NCBI GenBank assembly: GCA_950295325.1
Contig: OX485804.1
Location: forward strand, 50,828,429-50,892,428
Origin: Polytrichum commune
Lineage: Eukaryota > Streptophyta > Polytrichopsida > Polytrichales > Polytrichaceae
Length of the DNA: 64,000 nt
Direction: 5' to 3'
How positions within the stretch are numbered: the first letter of the stretch is position 1; each line of letters starts with the position of its first letter. The notes beneath the pieces are model-generated. The model did not search any database. It was not told the origin of the DNA and was given only the letters and a program-made list of their open reading frames with translations. The position numbers and the translations under genes are program-made. Shown one piece after another: positions 32,850-44,346 of the stretch.

Positions 32850-33960
32850 AATAATCATCAAACCCAAGAAAAACCAACAAGCACCCCACACATCCACATT
32901 GCCCATCCGACCCCATACTGGCTAGCCAGCTGTCCAATAGCCACACACGATGGCGCCATCCGCAACCTACGCACATTCATATCAAAAGAACATGGAAACC
33001 AAGAAAAAACCTTTGCCAAAACCAAATTTCCATACGTAGACAAATGGTTATCAAACACCCAAATAAATCAGAGACTCTCTAACCACTTTTGGCATAATGA
33101 CAAAATACCAGATACCCAAATCACCCAACACACTAAAATTTCGATATGCCCAATATATGGGCAACCACAGGAAAAACATATTTTGGCTCCTCACACACCA
33201 AAACCCCAACTACACACTGTGTCATAGGAACGAATGAGACACGTGGCCCCACTTACTATCTACATGCGAACACCCATACCTAAAAGGGCTTAGAATCGCA
33301 AGACATAACAAAACAGTACACCTTATCACCCAGGACACTACAAGCCAATAAAAACAGCAGATTCCTTACCATGGTCAATGCACGTCATCTCAACAATCGC
33401 CTACAAGAACAAACCGTACCAGACTGGCTACTACGATGCATATGCCAACAACAACCATGCCAATGTGAAACTAAACTTAGACCCGACATCCTATGCAGGA
33501 TTGGAGCCCCCAACCATATAACACTTCCTATATGGCCATCACCTAACCACACATTACAATTCATTGAATTCACATATTGCCACGACAAATCCACTGAACA
33601 AGCCATTTCACAAAAACACGCCAAATATGACCCACTGAATAACACCATCCATAACAATGGCTGGAAAACCAACCCCATCATAACAATCACGGCAGGAGTA
33701 AGAGGAGCCATACATGAACACTCCATTCAAAAACTCACAAAATTAAAAATCCCAAAATCAAACATAAAAAAACTCATGAAGACCTACACCAAAATGCCAT
33801 TAAATACCTCACCTATCTAGTATTAAACAAACAAAACTAGACAACAAACATACACCAATCCCCCCACCATAACAACAATGGACTACTAGTGACCCATCAG
33901 AGCCCACCTCCCGAAAGGAGGCATAAAACCATATACTGCATCACGGAATACCGTGATCAG
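32850..33960 (+). pseudogene. Old LINE copy 3: CCHC knuckle and restriction-like endonuclease
   Basis: A 5'-truncated relative. At about 33,135-33,300 the + strand reads RYAQYMGNHRKNIF, a stop, then DTWPHLLSTCEHP and RIARHNKTVHLI, the knuckle and RHNK block. The nuclease is then open for 149 codons (33,371-33,820): WLLRCICQQQPCQC, LRPDILCRIG, LQFIEFTYCHDK, the KYDPL lysine, and TNPIITITAGVRGAIHEHS. This is the best preserved nuclease C-terminus in the window and shows CAA where the young copy has TAA. The 3' UTR holds hairpins CCTCCCGAAAGGAGG (33,909-33,923) and ATCACGG/CCGTGAT (about 33,940-33,957). Confidence 0.82.
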
Positions 33961-34371
33961 TATAAGGCCAACGGGCTCGAAGTCACCCCGGTATGCCAAT
34001 ACATGCGTTATTTTTTCTTTTCAAACCTGATGAAGTTTTATTTAGTTGGACAATTTCTTGGGAGTCCAGCTACGCAAGCGTGATATGAACTTTGTGGCGG
34101 GACACCAGTGCCCCAAATAAATTGGAGCCTCCCCAACGATTGGTTTTGTGGTTGTAAGTGATCGAAAATGAAAACCAACTTTGAACATCAGAGCATGTAC
34201 AAGATGTTGAGACAATCTCAACGCCGCTTTGATTACCTTCAACTCAACATATTTAACATTAACACAGGCTTTAGGGTTTAACCAATGTATTATGAAACAC
34301 CGGTGTCCCGCCATATATTCATATGGGCACCTATCATATCATGCACTTATAACTACAAGTAAAGCAAATTG

Positions 34372-34535
34372 GCGAGGTCGAAGGTGAAGCATTCATTACA
34401 TGAGAGGGAGTTTGAGTGGTATGTTAGGTCCCTAGTAGGTACCTATGACACTTTTGTCCCGCAACCTAGTATTAACTTACTCCCGACGGACCTAAGTTAG
34501 TAGTATCCATCCAAACATCCATCAAAACAAACGCG
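34372..34535 (+). repeat. Dispersed repeat G, copy 1
   Basis: Collinear with about 37,071-37,205: GAGGTCGAAGGTGAAGCATT/GGTTGCCCAAGGTGAGGCATT, CATTCATTACA, then CCTATGACACTTTTGTCC, CAACCTAGT and a CCATCC-rich end. Nature unknown; non-coding. Confidence 0.55.
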
Positions 34536-34683
34536 GACCGAGACTCAACCCTAACGGCAATAACTATGTTTTCAAATACAAATATTTAAACACTTTGAAT
34601 CTTGCTTACTATTTTGGACAGCTTCATGGTCCAGCTAGGCGATTCCTTGCTTGAGATACGTGGGTTTTATTCAGTTCATTTTA

Positions 34684-35687
34684 GGGCCACTTCACACACA
34701 AGCCAAGAGCCGTGACCATGAAATCGTGAGAGCCCAAGAGAAAGTGTCCAAAGGCAATCCCAAGACACCTCCAAAATCATGTAGTGTGGTCATCGATCCT
34801 CGAGTGTAGTGTGAAGCCATATGTGACCGGTTCCTCAACCAAATGCTATTTCAATGATTTTCTATTCATGCGGGACCTCACACATTATAAAATAGAATAA
34901 ATCAACGGTCGTGAGCATTCGGAGTGCCATGGTCTCTCGGTTTTGTGTTAGGGCCACTTCACACACAAGACTGAGAGCCCGTGGCCATTACACTTCAAGC
35001 ACTCTCATTGGTGGAAAAGGCGGAGCCAATCCAAGTTCTCTTCATACTAAGCTTGAGGGACCTACGGAGTATGTGAGTGCAAGATGGACGTAAAGTCTAC
35101 ATGGATTCCTACATGGTATCGAATGGGTCATGTTAATTGGTCACTTGGACTATTTTCAAAAACCTCCTCTTGGATGTAGGCCTAACACAAAACCAAGAGA
35201 CCACGACACTCTCAACGCTCACAACCGTTGGTTTATTCTATTTTATCATGCGCGAGGACCCGCAACAATAGAAATTCATTGAAATAGCATTTGGTTGAGG
35301 TACCCGGTCACATATGACTTCACACTGCACTTGAGGATTTGTGACCACGCTACATGATTTTAGAGGTGTCTTGGGACGGTCTTTGGACACTTCCTTTAGG
35401 GCTCTCGCAATTTCATGGTCATGGCTCTTGTCTCGTGTGTGAAGTGGCCCTTAGGCCTACCTCCAAGAGGTGGTTTTCAGAAAATAATCCAAATGACCAT
35501 GAAACACGATCCATTTGGTGCCATGTCGGAATCCATGTAGACTTTACATCCATATTGCATTCACATAGTTCCGTTGGTCCCTCAAGCATAGTGTGAAGCG
35601 AATTTGGACCGGCTCCGCCTTCTCTGCCAATGAGAGTGCTCGAAATGTAATGCTCACGGGCTCTCAGTCTCATATGTGAAGTGGCCC
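34684..35687. repeat. MITE family A, outer copy, split by a second copy
   Basis: The outer element is inverted relative to copy 1 and continuous over 34,684-34,950 and 35,454-35,687 (about 500 bp in sum). It starts after TTA 34,681-34,683 and ends GTGAAGTGGCCC before TCA (a decayed TTA). The break falls in GTGTTA|GGCCTACCTCC; intact copies at 39.8 and 41.7 kb read through that point without interruption, proving the nested insertion. Confidence 0.85.
34951..35450. repeat. MITE family A, inner copy (500 bp) with perfect TTA duplication
   Basis: GGGCCACTTCACACACAAGA at the left and GTGTGTGAAGTGGCCC at the right, with TTA at 34,948-34,950 and 35,451-35,453. It sits inside another member of the same family in the opposite orientation. 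No coding capacity. Confidence 0.88.
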
Positions 35688-35703
35688 TCACGTGTTCTCC
35701 AAC

Positions 35704-36252
35704 TACACCCGTGTATGGTATTTAGTGTCACATGCAAAACTTGCAAAGGATCTAAACTAGATGCCTAATGGTCTCAAATTGTCACGTCCATTTAATCGCT
35801 TATATGATACTATTCGTCAATATAAGTAACTTGTTGAGGTTAGAATCCATTTACCTCAGGACATACAACTTGGCACATTGGTATACTCGAGATGACGATT
35901 TGGTGTTCTAGCACGTAAGGGGAATAAATTGGTCATCATAATAATGGCAAGTGCCATGTGTTTACATTTTAATATCCAGAAGGAAGATTTTCTATAGCTT
36001 ACTAATGCCAAGTGCCATTTGTGTATACTTTAGTCACCTTGTAGCTTGTTGTGTAACATAGGCATACACCTCATAACATTATTAAATTAACATACTCATG
36101 CCAAGATATTAGTAGTTGCGCATGAACGCCAAGTTTCATGAGGTGACACTGATGACTAAGTTGTCGATCACCAATGCAACCTAACATACACCTCAAAATA
36201 GGGTCGGTGACACTATTATGCCTATGACACTAAATACCATAAACGGTGTACT
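35704..36252. repeat. MITE family B, copy 3 (best ends)
   Basis: ACACCCGTGTATGGTATTTA continuing GTGTCAC at the left and GACACTAAATACCATAAACG continuing GTGT at the right are inverted repeats of about 25 bp. Internal blocks match the copies at 8.6 and 32.1 kb in order. Non-coding, about 549 bp. Confidence 0.75.
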
Positions 36253-37070
36253 ATCAACTACATTCACTTGACAAAACTTATGTTGCATTAGCATATCTAC
36301 GATAAAGCATCATAAAAGACTACATTGAAGTGCGCATGTTTTGTAATTTAGTTATGATTATCAATAATGCAGTTACGTTGATCTTCTAACCAAATATATA
36401 TGTTCTCCCAACCGTGCTCACTATTGAGTGTGTAGTATTTGATAAAACATGAAGACATGGTCTAATTTCTTTAAGCATGTGATCTTATGGGAGTTTCTTC
36501 TTCCTCCTCACCATACTTCACTCCAATCGAGCATGAGGTAGATATACGGAAAACGGTGAAACTAAGCTTATTCGACCATAAAGAATGGCTCAAAATCTTT
36601 GCAATATTTTTCAGAGACGAAGTAGAGGAAATGATGAGGAATGCAAGTTGTTTCGTAATTTGATTCCATGTAAATATTTAGTGGCATTTTCCCAAAGAGG
36701 CATGTAAGTCAGACCCCCTATTTGTATAATAAAGTCTCCCCAATATGAGCATCGCATTATCCCATTATGCATATGAATGCACACAAAACAATTACCTCAA
36801 TGACTCCAAAAGTGATCACAAGTGGTGTGAAACAACACATATTGGGCTGATGAGTGCATCCTTTTCAAGACCAACACTTTTACAATTAACCAGTTTGGGT
36901 CCACACAGGAATCATTCTACCCCTAGTCTAGAGCACCAGTAGAGTAGTGTTTCCGGTTTCTCCTACCTTGTTAGTCTTGGTATCCAATTCAAAGAAGCAA
37001 CTTACCGAATAACGCACACGTACCTTCAAATATGGACAATTATTATTTAATTACAGTTAAATATATATCT
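36253..37070. other. Intergenic, nothing recognised
   Basis: No supportable gene; a 65-codon open frame at 36,745-36,942 shows no motif. Confidence 0.35.
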
Positions 37071-37235
37071 CGACTCCGAGGTTGCCCAAGGTGAGGCATT
37101 CATTACACGATAGTTGAGTAGGGCCCTACTCCCTAGGTATGACACTTTGTCCAGCAACCTAGTCATAAGTTACATGGGGTAGGCCCCATCCATCCATCCG
37201 TCCGTCCATCCGTCCGTTCGTCCGTCCGTCCGTGC
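37071..37235 (+). repeat. Dispersed repeat G copy 2 ending in a (TCCR)n microsatellite
   Basis: Matches 34,372-34,535 and runs into CCATCCATCCATCCGTCCGT repeats (about 37,189-37,233). Copy 1 ends with a shorter CATCCAAACATCCATC, so the microsatellite probably grew from the repeat's own tail. Confidence 0.55.
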
Positions 37236-37593
37236 TTCTCTTCTCATCCATCAGCGTTCATCCATATTTATCATTAATCCATCCATGGCGTCCTCATAAT
37301 CACGGCGGACGAGGAGGCTTGCGATCTGACACATCGACAGCTTTACGCTCGGCTGGTGGGGGTACGTGCGGGTGCCACGTGTCCATAAATCATTGAGAGT
37401 TTCAATGGTGGATGAATGAAAGGATGCATGGATGGATGAATTGCCCCCCCTCTCCCTTAATGCCCCATCTTGACAGCAGCATCATGGGCCACGCCCCATT
37501 ACTAAGGAAACCCTACCCCGGGGGAACTTCATGTAAGTTAGTACTTACTTGCACGCATGCCTTGGAGTCTCCTACCTCGCCTCATCTTAATTA

Positions 37594-37709
37594 GGGTTAG
37601 TTTCCATGTAGGCCCGACCACCAAATCCTAGTGGAAACGTAGATTTTCTTTGTTGGAATCTACATTTCTACAAGAATCTGGTGCGCAAGCAACTGGAGGT
37701 ACCCTGGTC
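37594..37709. repeat. Mini-MITE family F, copy 2
   Basis: GGGTTAGTTTCCATGTAGGC plus CCGACCACCA after TTA (37,591-37,593), with a decayed inverted right arm near 37,670-37,709. Related to 13,374-13,475. Confidence 0.5.
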
Positions 37710-39111
37710 GGTCAAGAATTCCAGCCTAAGATAAGGTTATTTGACACGACAATTGGTATGGTGGGCAAGATGAAGATTTTTTTTTAAAATCTTCTTAAAT
37801 TTTTATGAGGTTTGAAACATTGCCTTGAGTTGGAGTTCTCCGGAGACGAAGTTTATTATCCAAGGGTTTGAGGTTGCCCAAGAAATGTGACCTCCATAGA
37901 ACTTCCCTAGTAAAAAGTGTTACTATGTTTGGCATCCATGTAATTTTTCATTCATGCTTGAAGTTCTTCACCATAGAACTCTTGCACATAGTGTAAACCC
38001 AACCAGTGAAGAACCCATTTTGTATCCAGTCGTATTGCTCCATGCCCCTAAAGTCTTTGACTAGTGCACTTCTTTAACATAGTCTGAACCAGCCCTAAGT
38101 TCCATCTTCCTTTCCTTCACAACCAACACCTAGGGAAATGAAGTTGCCATGGATTGGTTCTAAATGGTTCCTTTGACCGACTACCCACTTGTCCTAGGAT
38201 TAGTATGAGATGGTTAGCAAATTCAAATCAAAGTCATAGCCACTTTCCTCGTAATCTTTGAAGTTCATATGCATATCTCAAAAATTAACAAAGTGAAGAT
38301 TCTTGTGTTCGTTACATGGTTGGAAACTTGTATATAGGAGGTTCTGGAGAGTATATTGCAACTACACGTGGTTCTTGGTTTCTAATGAAGGGTGCATCCC
38401 CTGGGCATCTTCCCAAGGAATGAATCTACAAAGACACCGCAAAGCTAAATTAGCCCCAAGGTTGGTTTTGAAGGTTTTGTAAATGGCCAATACATACGGT
38501 GGAGAACCCTTGTTCAATTACTTCTCTTACGATGATACCTATATTTTGAGTGCTATGTGTTTTGGTGTGGCTCCAAGAAGAAATACATAATGGATATGTG
38601 TTTGAAATAGATGGCATTGCTTTCTCAAATTGTGATAACCATTCTAAGCTCTACAACCGTCATAATTGGGGGGCGGCATAAATGACCATTTTCCAAGCAT
38701 AATAATCTTTGCTTTCGTGATGAAGAAGTTGTTCATATGAGCTCCAAAAGCTTGAATTTGGGTTTTCTAACCATCTTATACTAATTGCGTGTTTCGTATC
38801 AAAGGAGAACTGGACTAGCTAGGAAAAGTAATCATTTTAACCCTTGGGTATCTTAGTTGAATTGAATATGGACTATGACAAATCATAGACAGTAGTAGGA
38901 GTTGGCACAGAAGAGAAAGTTGTAGAGAACGAAATTTAGATGACATTCACAATAAGAAGTAGTGACATTGGTCTCCGCCTGATCATCTTGAAACCACTTT
39001 TCTTCATAAGTGATTAATTTCTTAAAGGTGTATTGAGTAGTTTGACCTTAAAATTATGAGTTTCATAGCTTGATGGGAAAAGCCATAAGTATCCATGTTG
39101 TCGACCTTGAA
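37710..39111. other. Intergenic; one short repeat shared with 52.9 kb
   Basis: About 38,755-38,870 matches 52,920-53,030 (TTTCTAACCATCTTATACTA / TTGCTAACCATCTAGTACTA, then GGAGAACTGGACTAGCTAGG / AGAAACGGGCTAGTTGGGG). Otherwise nothing is recognised. Confidence 0.4.
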
Positions 39112-39338
39112 CTACATTAAATACAATATTTAGATAATTAATGTCACTTATCATTTGAAATGACGCAATGTCATACCTATTTACTATATATCTCATATGT
39201 TACCAACAAATGTGAAATTGGTAGTTTGGACATCATAGAACACTAACAACTTTTCTTGATAAATTAAGACATAAAATAACATTGTGTAAATCCAAATAGC
39301 AAGTGACACTAAATACCATATTTAGTGTGACTTTCCTC
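39112..39338. repeat. MITE family C, copy 1
   Basis: About 227 bp with terminal inverted words (AATACAATATTTAGATAATT / ACTAAATACCATATTTAGTG). Shares ACCAACAAATGTGAAATTGG, GGTAGTTTGGACATCATAGAAC and the ends with 55,583-55,825. The terminal GTGACACTAAATACCAT also matches family B, suggesting mobilisation by the same transposase. Confidence 0.6.
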
Positions 39339-39542
39339 AAATTTGCAACCAATATGTTATAAAGAATTTCAACCACATCAAGGACGTATCTTATAGCCCT
39401 TATTGAATGATTATAATATTTTTGGTCTAATGACTAGCTTAGAAGTGACTTACTAGCTCAAAGGACAAGAAAACAAATAAGAAAAAGTAAATTGCCTTGA
39501 GAATAATATATTTGAAACAATGACGGGGAGAACCGATTGTTA

Positions 39543-40051
39543 GGGCCACTTCACACACAAGCCAAGAGCCGTTGACCATGAAATTGTGAGAGCCCCAAAG
39601 AAAGTGTCCGAATGCCGTCCCAAGACACCTCCAAAATCATACAATGCAATCATCGACCTTCAAGTGTAGTGTGAAGTCATATGTGCCCGGGCCCTCAGCC
39701 AAATACTATTTCAATAACTTTTTATTCATGCGAGTCCCCAATCATGATAAAATAAAATAAATCAACAATTATGAGCGTTTGGAGTGTCATGGTCTCTCAG
39801 TTTTGTGTTAGGCCTACCTCCAAGAAATGGTTTTTGAAAATAGTCCAAGTGACCATGAAACATTTTTCCAATCAATGCCATGTAGGAATCCCATGTACGA
39901 CTTTCCATCCATCTTGCATTCACATTCTCACTCCGTTGGTCCCTCAAGCGTAGTGTGAAGTAGCGAACTTGGACCGGCTCCACATTTCCACCGATGAGAG
40001 TGCTTGAAGTGCAATGGTCACGGGCTCTCAGTCTCGTGTGTGAAGTGGCCC
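39543..40051. repeat. MITE family A, copy 4 (509 bp)
   Basis: GGGCCACTTCACACACAAGC to GTGTGTGAAGTGGCCC, flanked by TTA 39,540-39,542 and 40,052-40,054. Contains the uninterrupted TTTTGTGTTAGGCCTACCTC that is split in the 34.7-kb copy. Confidence 0.85.
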
Positions 40052-40985
40052 TTAACCCTTAAAGGACATATGCTTTCCCGATACCACACCCAAAATATCT
40101 TTTAAAATTCATTTGAAGCATGATTAACCAATTAATTTACATAGGCTCTATTCTAAGGAAGTATAGATCTTGCTAGGGTGCTCGATTTGGCATTCTAAAA
40201 ACCCCATTTGGTGCAATGGAGTAGAAGTTTTGAACAAGATTCTCCCAAAATAATACCAAGCCCGTGGGGCAGCATTGTCCTTTACGGGTTAATTAGGTAC
40301 AGATGAATTTGTCGAGGTTCAAACTTCATCAAAACTACGTGTTATTTAGGAGGTATGTATAGAATATACTTGTACTTAGTGAAAGAAAACCAAAAGATCA
40401 CATCATGTAACCGGTCGGACTTGGAAACCTTACGAATTTTGACCGATTGTGCCCTAAAATCCCCCCCAACAATGAGTTAAAGAACCCTCGCATGCAGCCA
40501 TTTCTCGGCCTCTTGCTCATTTAGGGTTATGGACTTATCTACCTCATTGAATAGAACTCTGGCATCACATGAATTGTGATGTCAAGAATTGTGCAGGCTT
40601 TGCCTCCAATCATTTCCACCAAAATTGTAAGATAATCGGTGGGATTATTTATGAGAATCTCTTTGCTTTTGGATGTGGTGAACACCTACTTTAGTATGTG
40701 CCACACTTTCTCTCATGAAATCACCAGGAAGCTGTTTTAAAAAGTTAAAGTTAAAGTTAAAGGTCAAAGATAGAGCCAACTTGGTATATTATATAAAAGG
40801 GAGCATCGAGTTAGTGCAGTATACATATTCAATGGGACTTTTTTTCGTCGGGAGAGTAATGTAGTAGTATTTCCTATGATTCCGCATGGGTTGTTCTAAA
40901 TACAAATATTGGTGGTTTTGTGACTTTTGTCCATGTGTGGTGCATGCTTGGAGGCAGTGTTTGAATTTGAACAAGGAGCGATCTA

Positions 40986-41432
40986 CAATCTACCCTCTAT
41001 AAATGTTAACCCTCGGGAGTGGATCAAAGTTAACATTTATAGAGGTGTTAACAGTTAACAATTATAAAATTACTTTTTTGAGCAATACACAAATCTTAAC
41101 ATTTATAAATATAAGCAATTGTGAAGAGTTCTTGTGAGAGAATACCATTCATAAAATTGCAAAGCCAATCAAATCTTTATTCAATATCAAGTTTACAAAT
41201 CACGGGTGAGAGAGAGAGGAATATAATTGGATGTGTAGTTTTTATCATCCATATTATGGTTGTATTTCATTCGTTAACATTTATAGAGTCAAATTTACAA
41301 AGAAGGGAGTACCATTTTGTTAATAGTTAACACGTTTAACATTTATAGTGTGCAATATGTGGGGAGTAGAAGAAAGTTAACATTTAGAGAGGGTTAACAC
41401 TTATAGGTGTAACATTTATAGAGGGTGGACTG
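40986..41432. repeat. Pogo/Emigrant-like MITE (TA-flanked)
   Basis: TA then CAATCTACCCTCTATAAATG TTAAC at the left; CATTTATAGAGGGTGGACTG then TA at the right (inverted). The ACCCTCTATAAATGTTA core is repeated inwards on both sides. CAGT-type ends with CTCTATAAA and a TA duplication are the signature of pogo-related Emigrant/Lemi elements. About 447 bp, non-coding. The flanks 40,055-40,983 hold nothing recognisable. Confidence 0.65.
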
Positions 41433-41466
41433 TATATTGGTTTGTTTGTGGGTCACATGTATTTTA

Positions 41467-43860
41467 GGGCAACTTCACACACGAGCCAAGATCCGTGACC
41501 ATGCAACTGCTTGAGCCCAAATGAAAGTGTCCAAAAGCCGTCCAACACATAAAAAAAATCATGTAGTGTGGTCACGGACCCTATAGTGTAGTGTGAAGTC
41601 ATATGTGCCCGGGCCCTCAACCAAATGCTATTTCAATGAATGCCTATTCATGCGAGTCCTCACACATGATAAAATAGAATAAATCAACGGTTGTGAGTGT
41701 TCAAAGTGCCATGGTCTCTCGATTTGGTGTAAGGCCTACCTCCAAGAGGTGGTTTTTGGAAATAGTCCAAGTGACCATGAAACATGAGATGCCATGTAGG
41801 AATCCATGTAGACTTTACATCCATGATGCATTTTGTAGTTAGGGTTTTGGTATCACTTAGATACTCAAACAATAACAACCTAGGGAACTAGGTCTCAAAG
41901 AAGACTTAGCTAGTGTCTATAAGGGTTGATGTCACATTGGATTGAGGTGTCTAATAACATTTTATGACTTTTTTCATTCTTTACTCCCTTTCCCATTAGG
42001 TTCGTTCATTGTTAATGATTCGTTTGTGCTTATTATGTTGTGAGTGATTCAATCCTACACTCTTGTGGGCTTCTATCACTTTGAATGGACTGACTTATTA
42101 CAGTCGTGAGCTCAATAGCTTGGCAAATTGTCAATGGCTATTTGTCAGGACAAAGTTTGGGGTAATATCTTTTGAGTAACCTTATAGTCTTGAAAACGTC
42201 GTGAACTCAACTTGCAATGTTAAGAAATTAAGTTATCTTTTTCAACTTACAACCATCATATTTTATCTTCAAATAATTGTAGTTACCACCTTCATCTTTA
42301 GGTATATGGCGACTTGTCTCAAGCAATCAACCACCAGTTAATACAAAATCAATACATCAACATCTAGGCTATATCCTTTCATTAATGGTTTAGTATGTTG
42401 TGATCTAAAAATGACTTGTATTTGGTAAAGTCTTACTCCAATAAGGTAACTCCTCCTTCCTTTGGATGTATTGCCCTAGCAGCCTATAGATTGCCTTTAA
42501 TCCTTCTTTATCCTTCACACATGCAATTAACCTTCCTCTTTGTAAAGGACTTATCACCTTACTCATCTAATATTATTGTGTGACCAAGACAACTGTCTTG
42601 GCCATGGCCTACTAGACGCCTCCCCTTCTTGGAGGTTACCCATCTCAGGTCCCTACGTCATTCTCTATCTTGTTTGGTTTCAACAACTAAGCCTTGTGTC
42701 ATCCACTCTCAAGCTATGACCCTTCAGGAAGTTTAAGCTCCATTCTTATTCTCGGCGAATTATTGCCCTCTTACTTGGCCACAAATCGTTGCTCATTGTG
42801 CTCTCGATCATTTTTTCAAGATTGTTTCTATAGTCTCTCCTTACTCAATGACTTGCATGCACTTACTTGATGTGGGTTAAGTGTTTTTTTCTAAGTTCAT
42901 TGCCTCGCATACTTCTTATTGACATTATTCATTTCTTGTCTTTTTTTTCGACAAGTTTTTGGTGTCCATCAGTTCCTTCTCAAGATAATTCTCCCCGGTC
43001 CTCTTTGGCCTCTTATAGATTGTTGCCTCACACGCTCTTGTAACTCGACACAACCTCCTAATACGAGTCATTCACTTAGACTCTTTAGGTTCTTTCTCCG
43101 ATTGAGTATGACTTGGCTAATTGCCCTCACATATTCCTCTTTATCCAACTCTAGTTCATTTGACCTTGAACGCTCTCTCTCATACAAAGTTGACCCAAAC
43201 CTACTCGCCCGAACTCAATCTTGCATTGACTACATTAGACTATTTGCTTCTCATTAACAATGTTGACAATCTCTACCTCACATGTTCAGAGCTTCATACA
43301 CAAACAATCAATATCACAATCGTCTTTAAAAGTAACCAAGCAATTGCTCAAAATACTTTCAATCTTTATTGTCAAAGTTTAAAATAGAACATTGAGTTCA
43401 AATCCCTCGACTCTTTTGTCTATGGCTATCCCTCCAAGCCTCATGTTCTGGAATTTGACTTAGGCCTCATTTAAGCTATGAGTATTGTGCCTACTAAGGC
43501 TATTGCTAATGCTAATGCTAATGTTTAGACTACGTTAGATTTCTACCAAATAATAATAGCATATCTTTCCCGTACCAGACCTCCCCCTTATTACAGGGGA
43601 AGAAGGGGGTTTGTTACGGCAACTATCTTTGAGCGGCAATAACGTCATGAATCCATTCAGGATGAGTTCCTAACTACCTATTGCCTTTTACTTTTACTAA
43701 CTTTCGGCATTTAGCGTTTATGCCAAGGTATGGCCAAAATTTTGAGCTTACACATTCGCGTACTCCGTTGGTCCCTCAAGTGTAGTGTGAAGCGAACTTG
43801 GACCGGCCCCGGCCTTTCCACCAATGAGAGTGCTTGAAGTGTCATTTACCTCACATGTAA
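41467..43860. repeat. MITE family A, copy 5, interrupted by a 1.9-kb insertion
   Basis: 41,467-41,833 and 43,753 to about 43,860 are consecutive parts of one family A element (left end GGGCAACTTCACACACGAGC after TTA; right part ACTCCGTTGGTCCCTCAAGT onwards). The last ~40 bp of the right end have diverged or been lost. Confidence 0.75.
41834..43752. mobile_element. 1.9-kb TG...CA insertion with 5-bp duplication
   Basis: Begins TGTAGTTAGGG and ends GAGCTTACA, so it has TGTA...TACA ends, flanked by CATTT (41,829-41,833) and CATTC (43,753-43,757). Removing it restores the family A sequence. This fits an LTR-type integration product (long solo LTR or non-autonomous element). The + strand is pyrimidine-rich, and a PPT-like AGGGGAAGAAGGGGG lies at about 43,597-43,611. 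No convincing second LTR or protein domain; a 112-codon frame at 42,919-43,257 is unassigned. Confidence 0.6.
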
Positions 43861-44278
43861 AGTTCATTGAATGTTTGCAAACACTTATACTCAATACAAA
43901 ACAATGAGTATACAAACCTACTGTTTTGCCATATTGTGTTACTTTCTTGAACATTATCAGCCTTTTGTACACCAAACACCATGCGTTTTCACACTTATCA
44001 CGTATCTACTTAGCCTTATTGAACAATCTAAGCCAAGTGTTTCCTCCTCCGAGGATGTAAAAGAGTTTTCACATGGAAGAGTCTAGGGTTTAAGTATTGG
44101 TTTAGTAAGATATAGTGGTTGCCTTGGGTCACTAAAACCTTAAATTGTGGAGCGTGGTAATTTCCTTGACCATGGTTAGTTAACTCATGGTTGAGTACAG
44201 TGTAATATATTAACTTTGGTGTAGAGCCTACTAAGTATTTTGGGCTTTGTAGGAGGTGTTAATCAAGAGTATCACATT

Positions 44279-44342
<64 letters not shown>
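44279..44342. repeat. Compound (TA)n(GA)n microsatellite
   Basis: About 20 bp of TA then about 45 bp of GA, uninterrupted. The preceding 43,870-44,278 holds nothing else recognisable. Confidence 0.85.

Positions 44343-44346
<4 letters not shown>

Noticed and set aside
37189..37233. CRISPR-like or satellite array in the CCATCC/GTCC region
   Set aside because: It is a simple tetranucleotide microsatellite without spacers.
43597..43752. A 142-bp right LTR beginning TGTTACGGC after a purine tract
   Set aside because: The left end of the insertion (TGTAGTTAGGG) does not match it, so an LTR pair is not supported.
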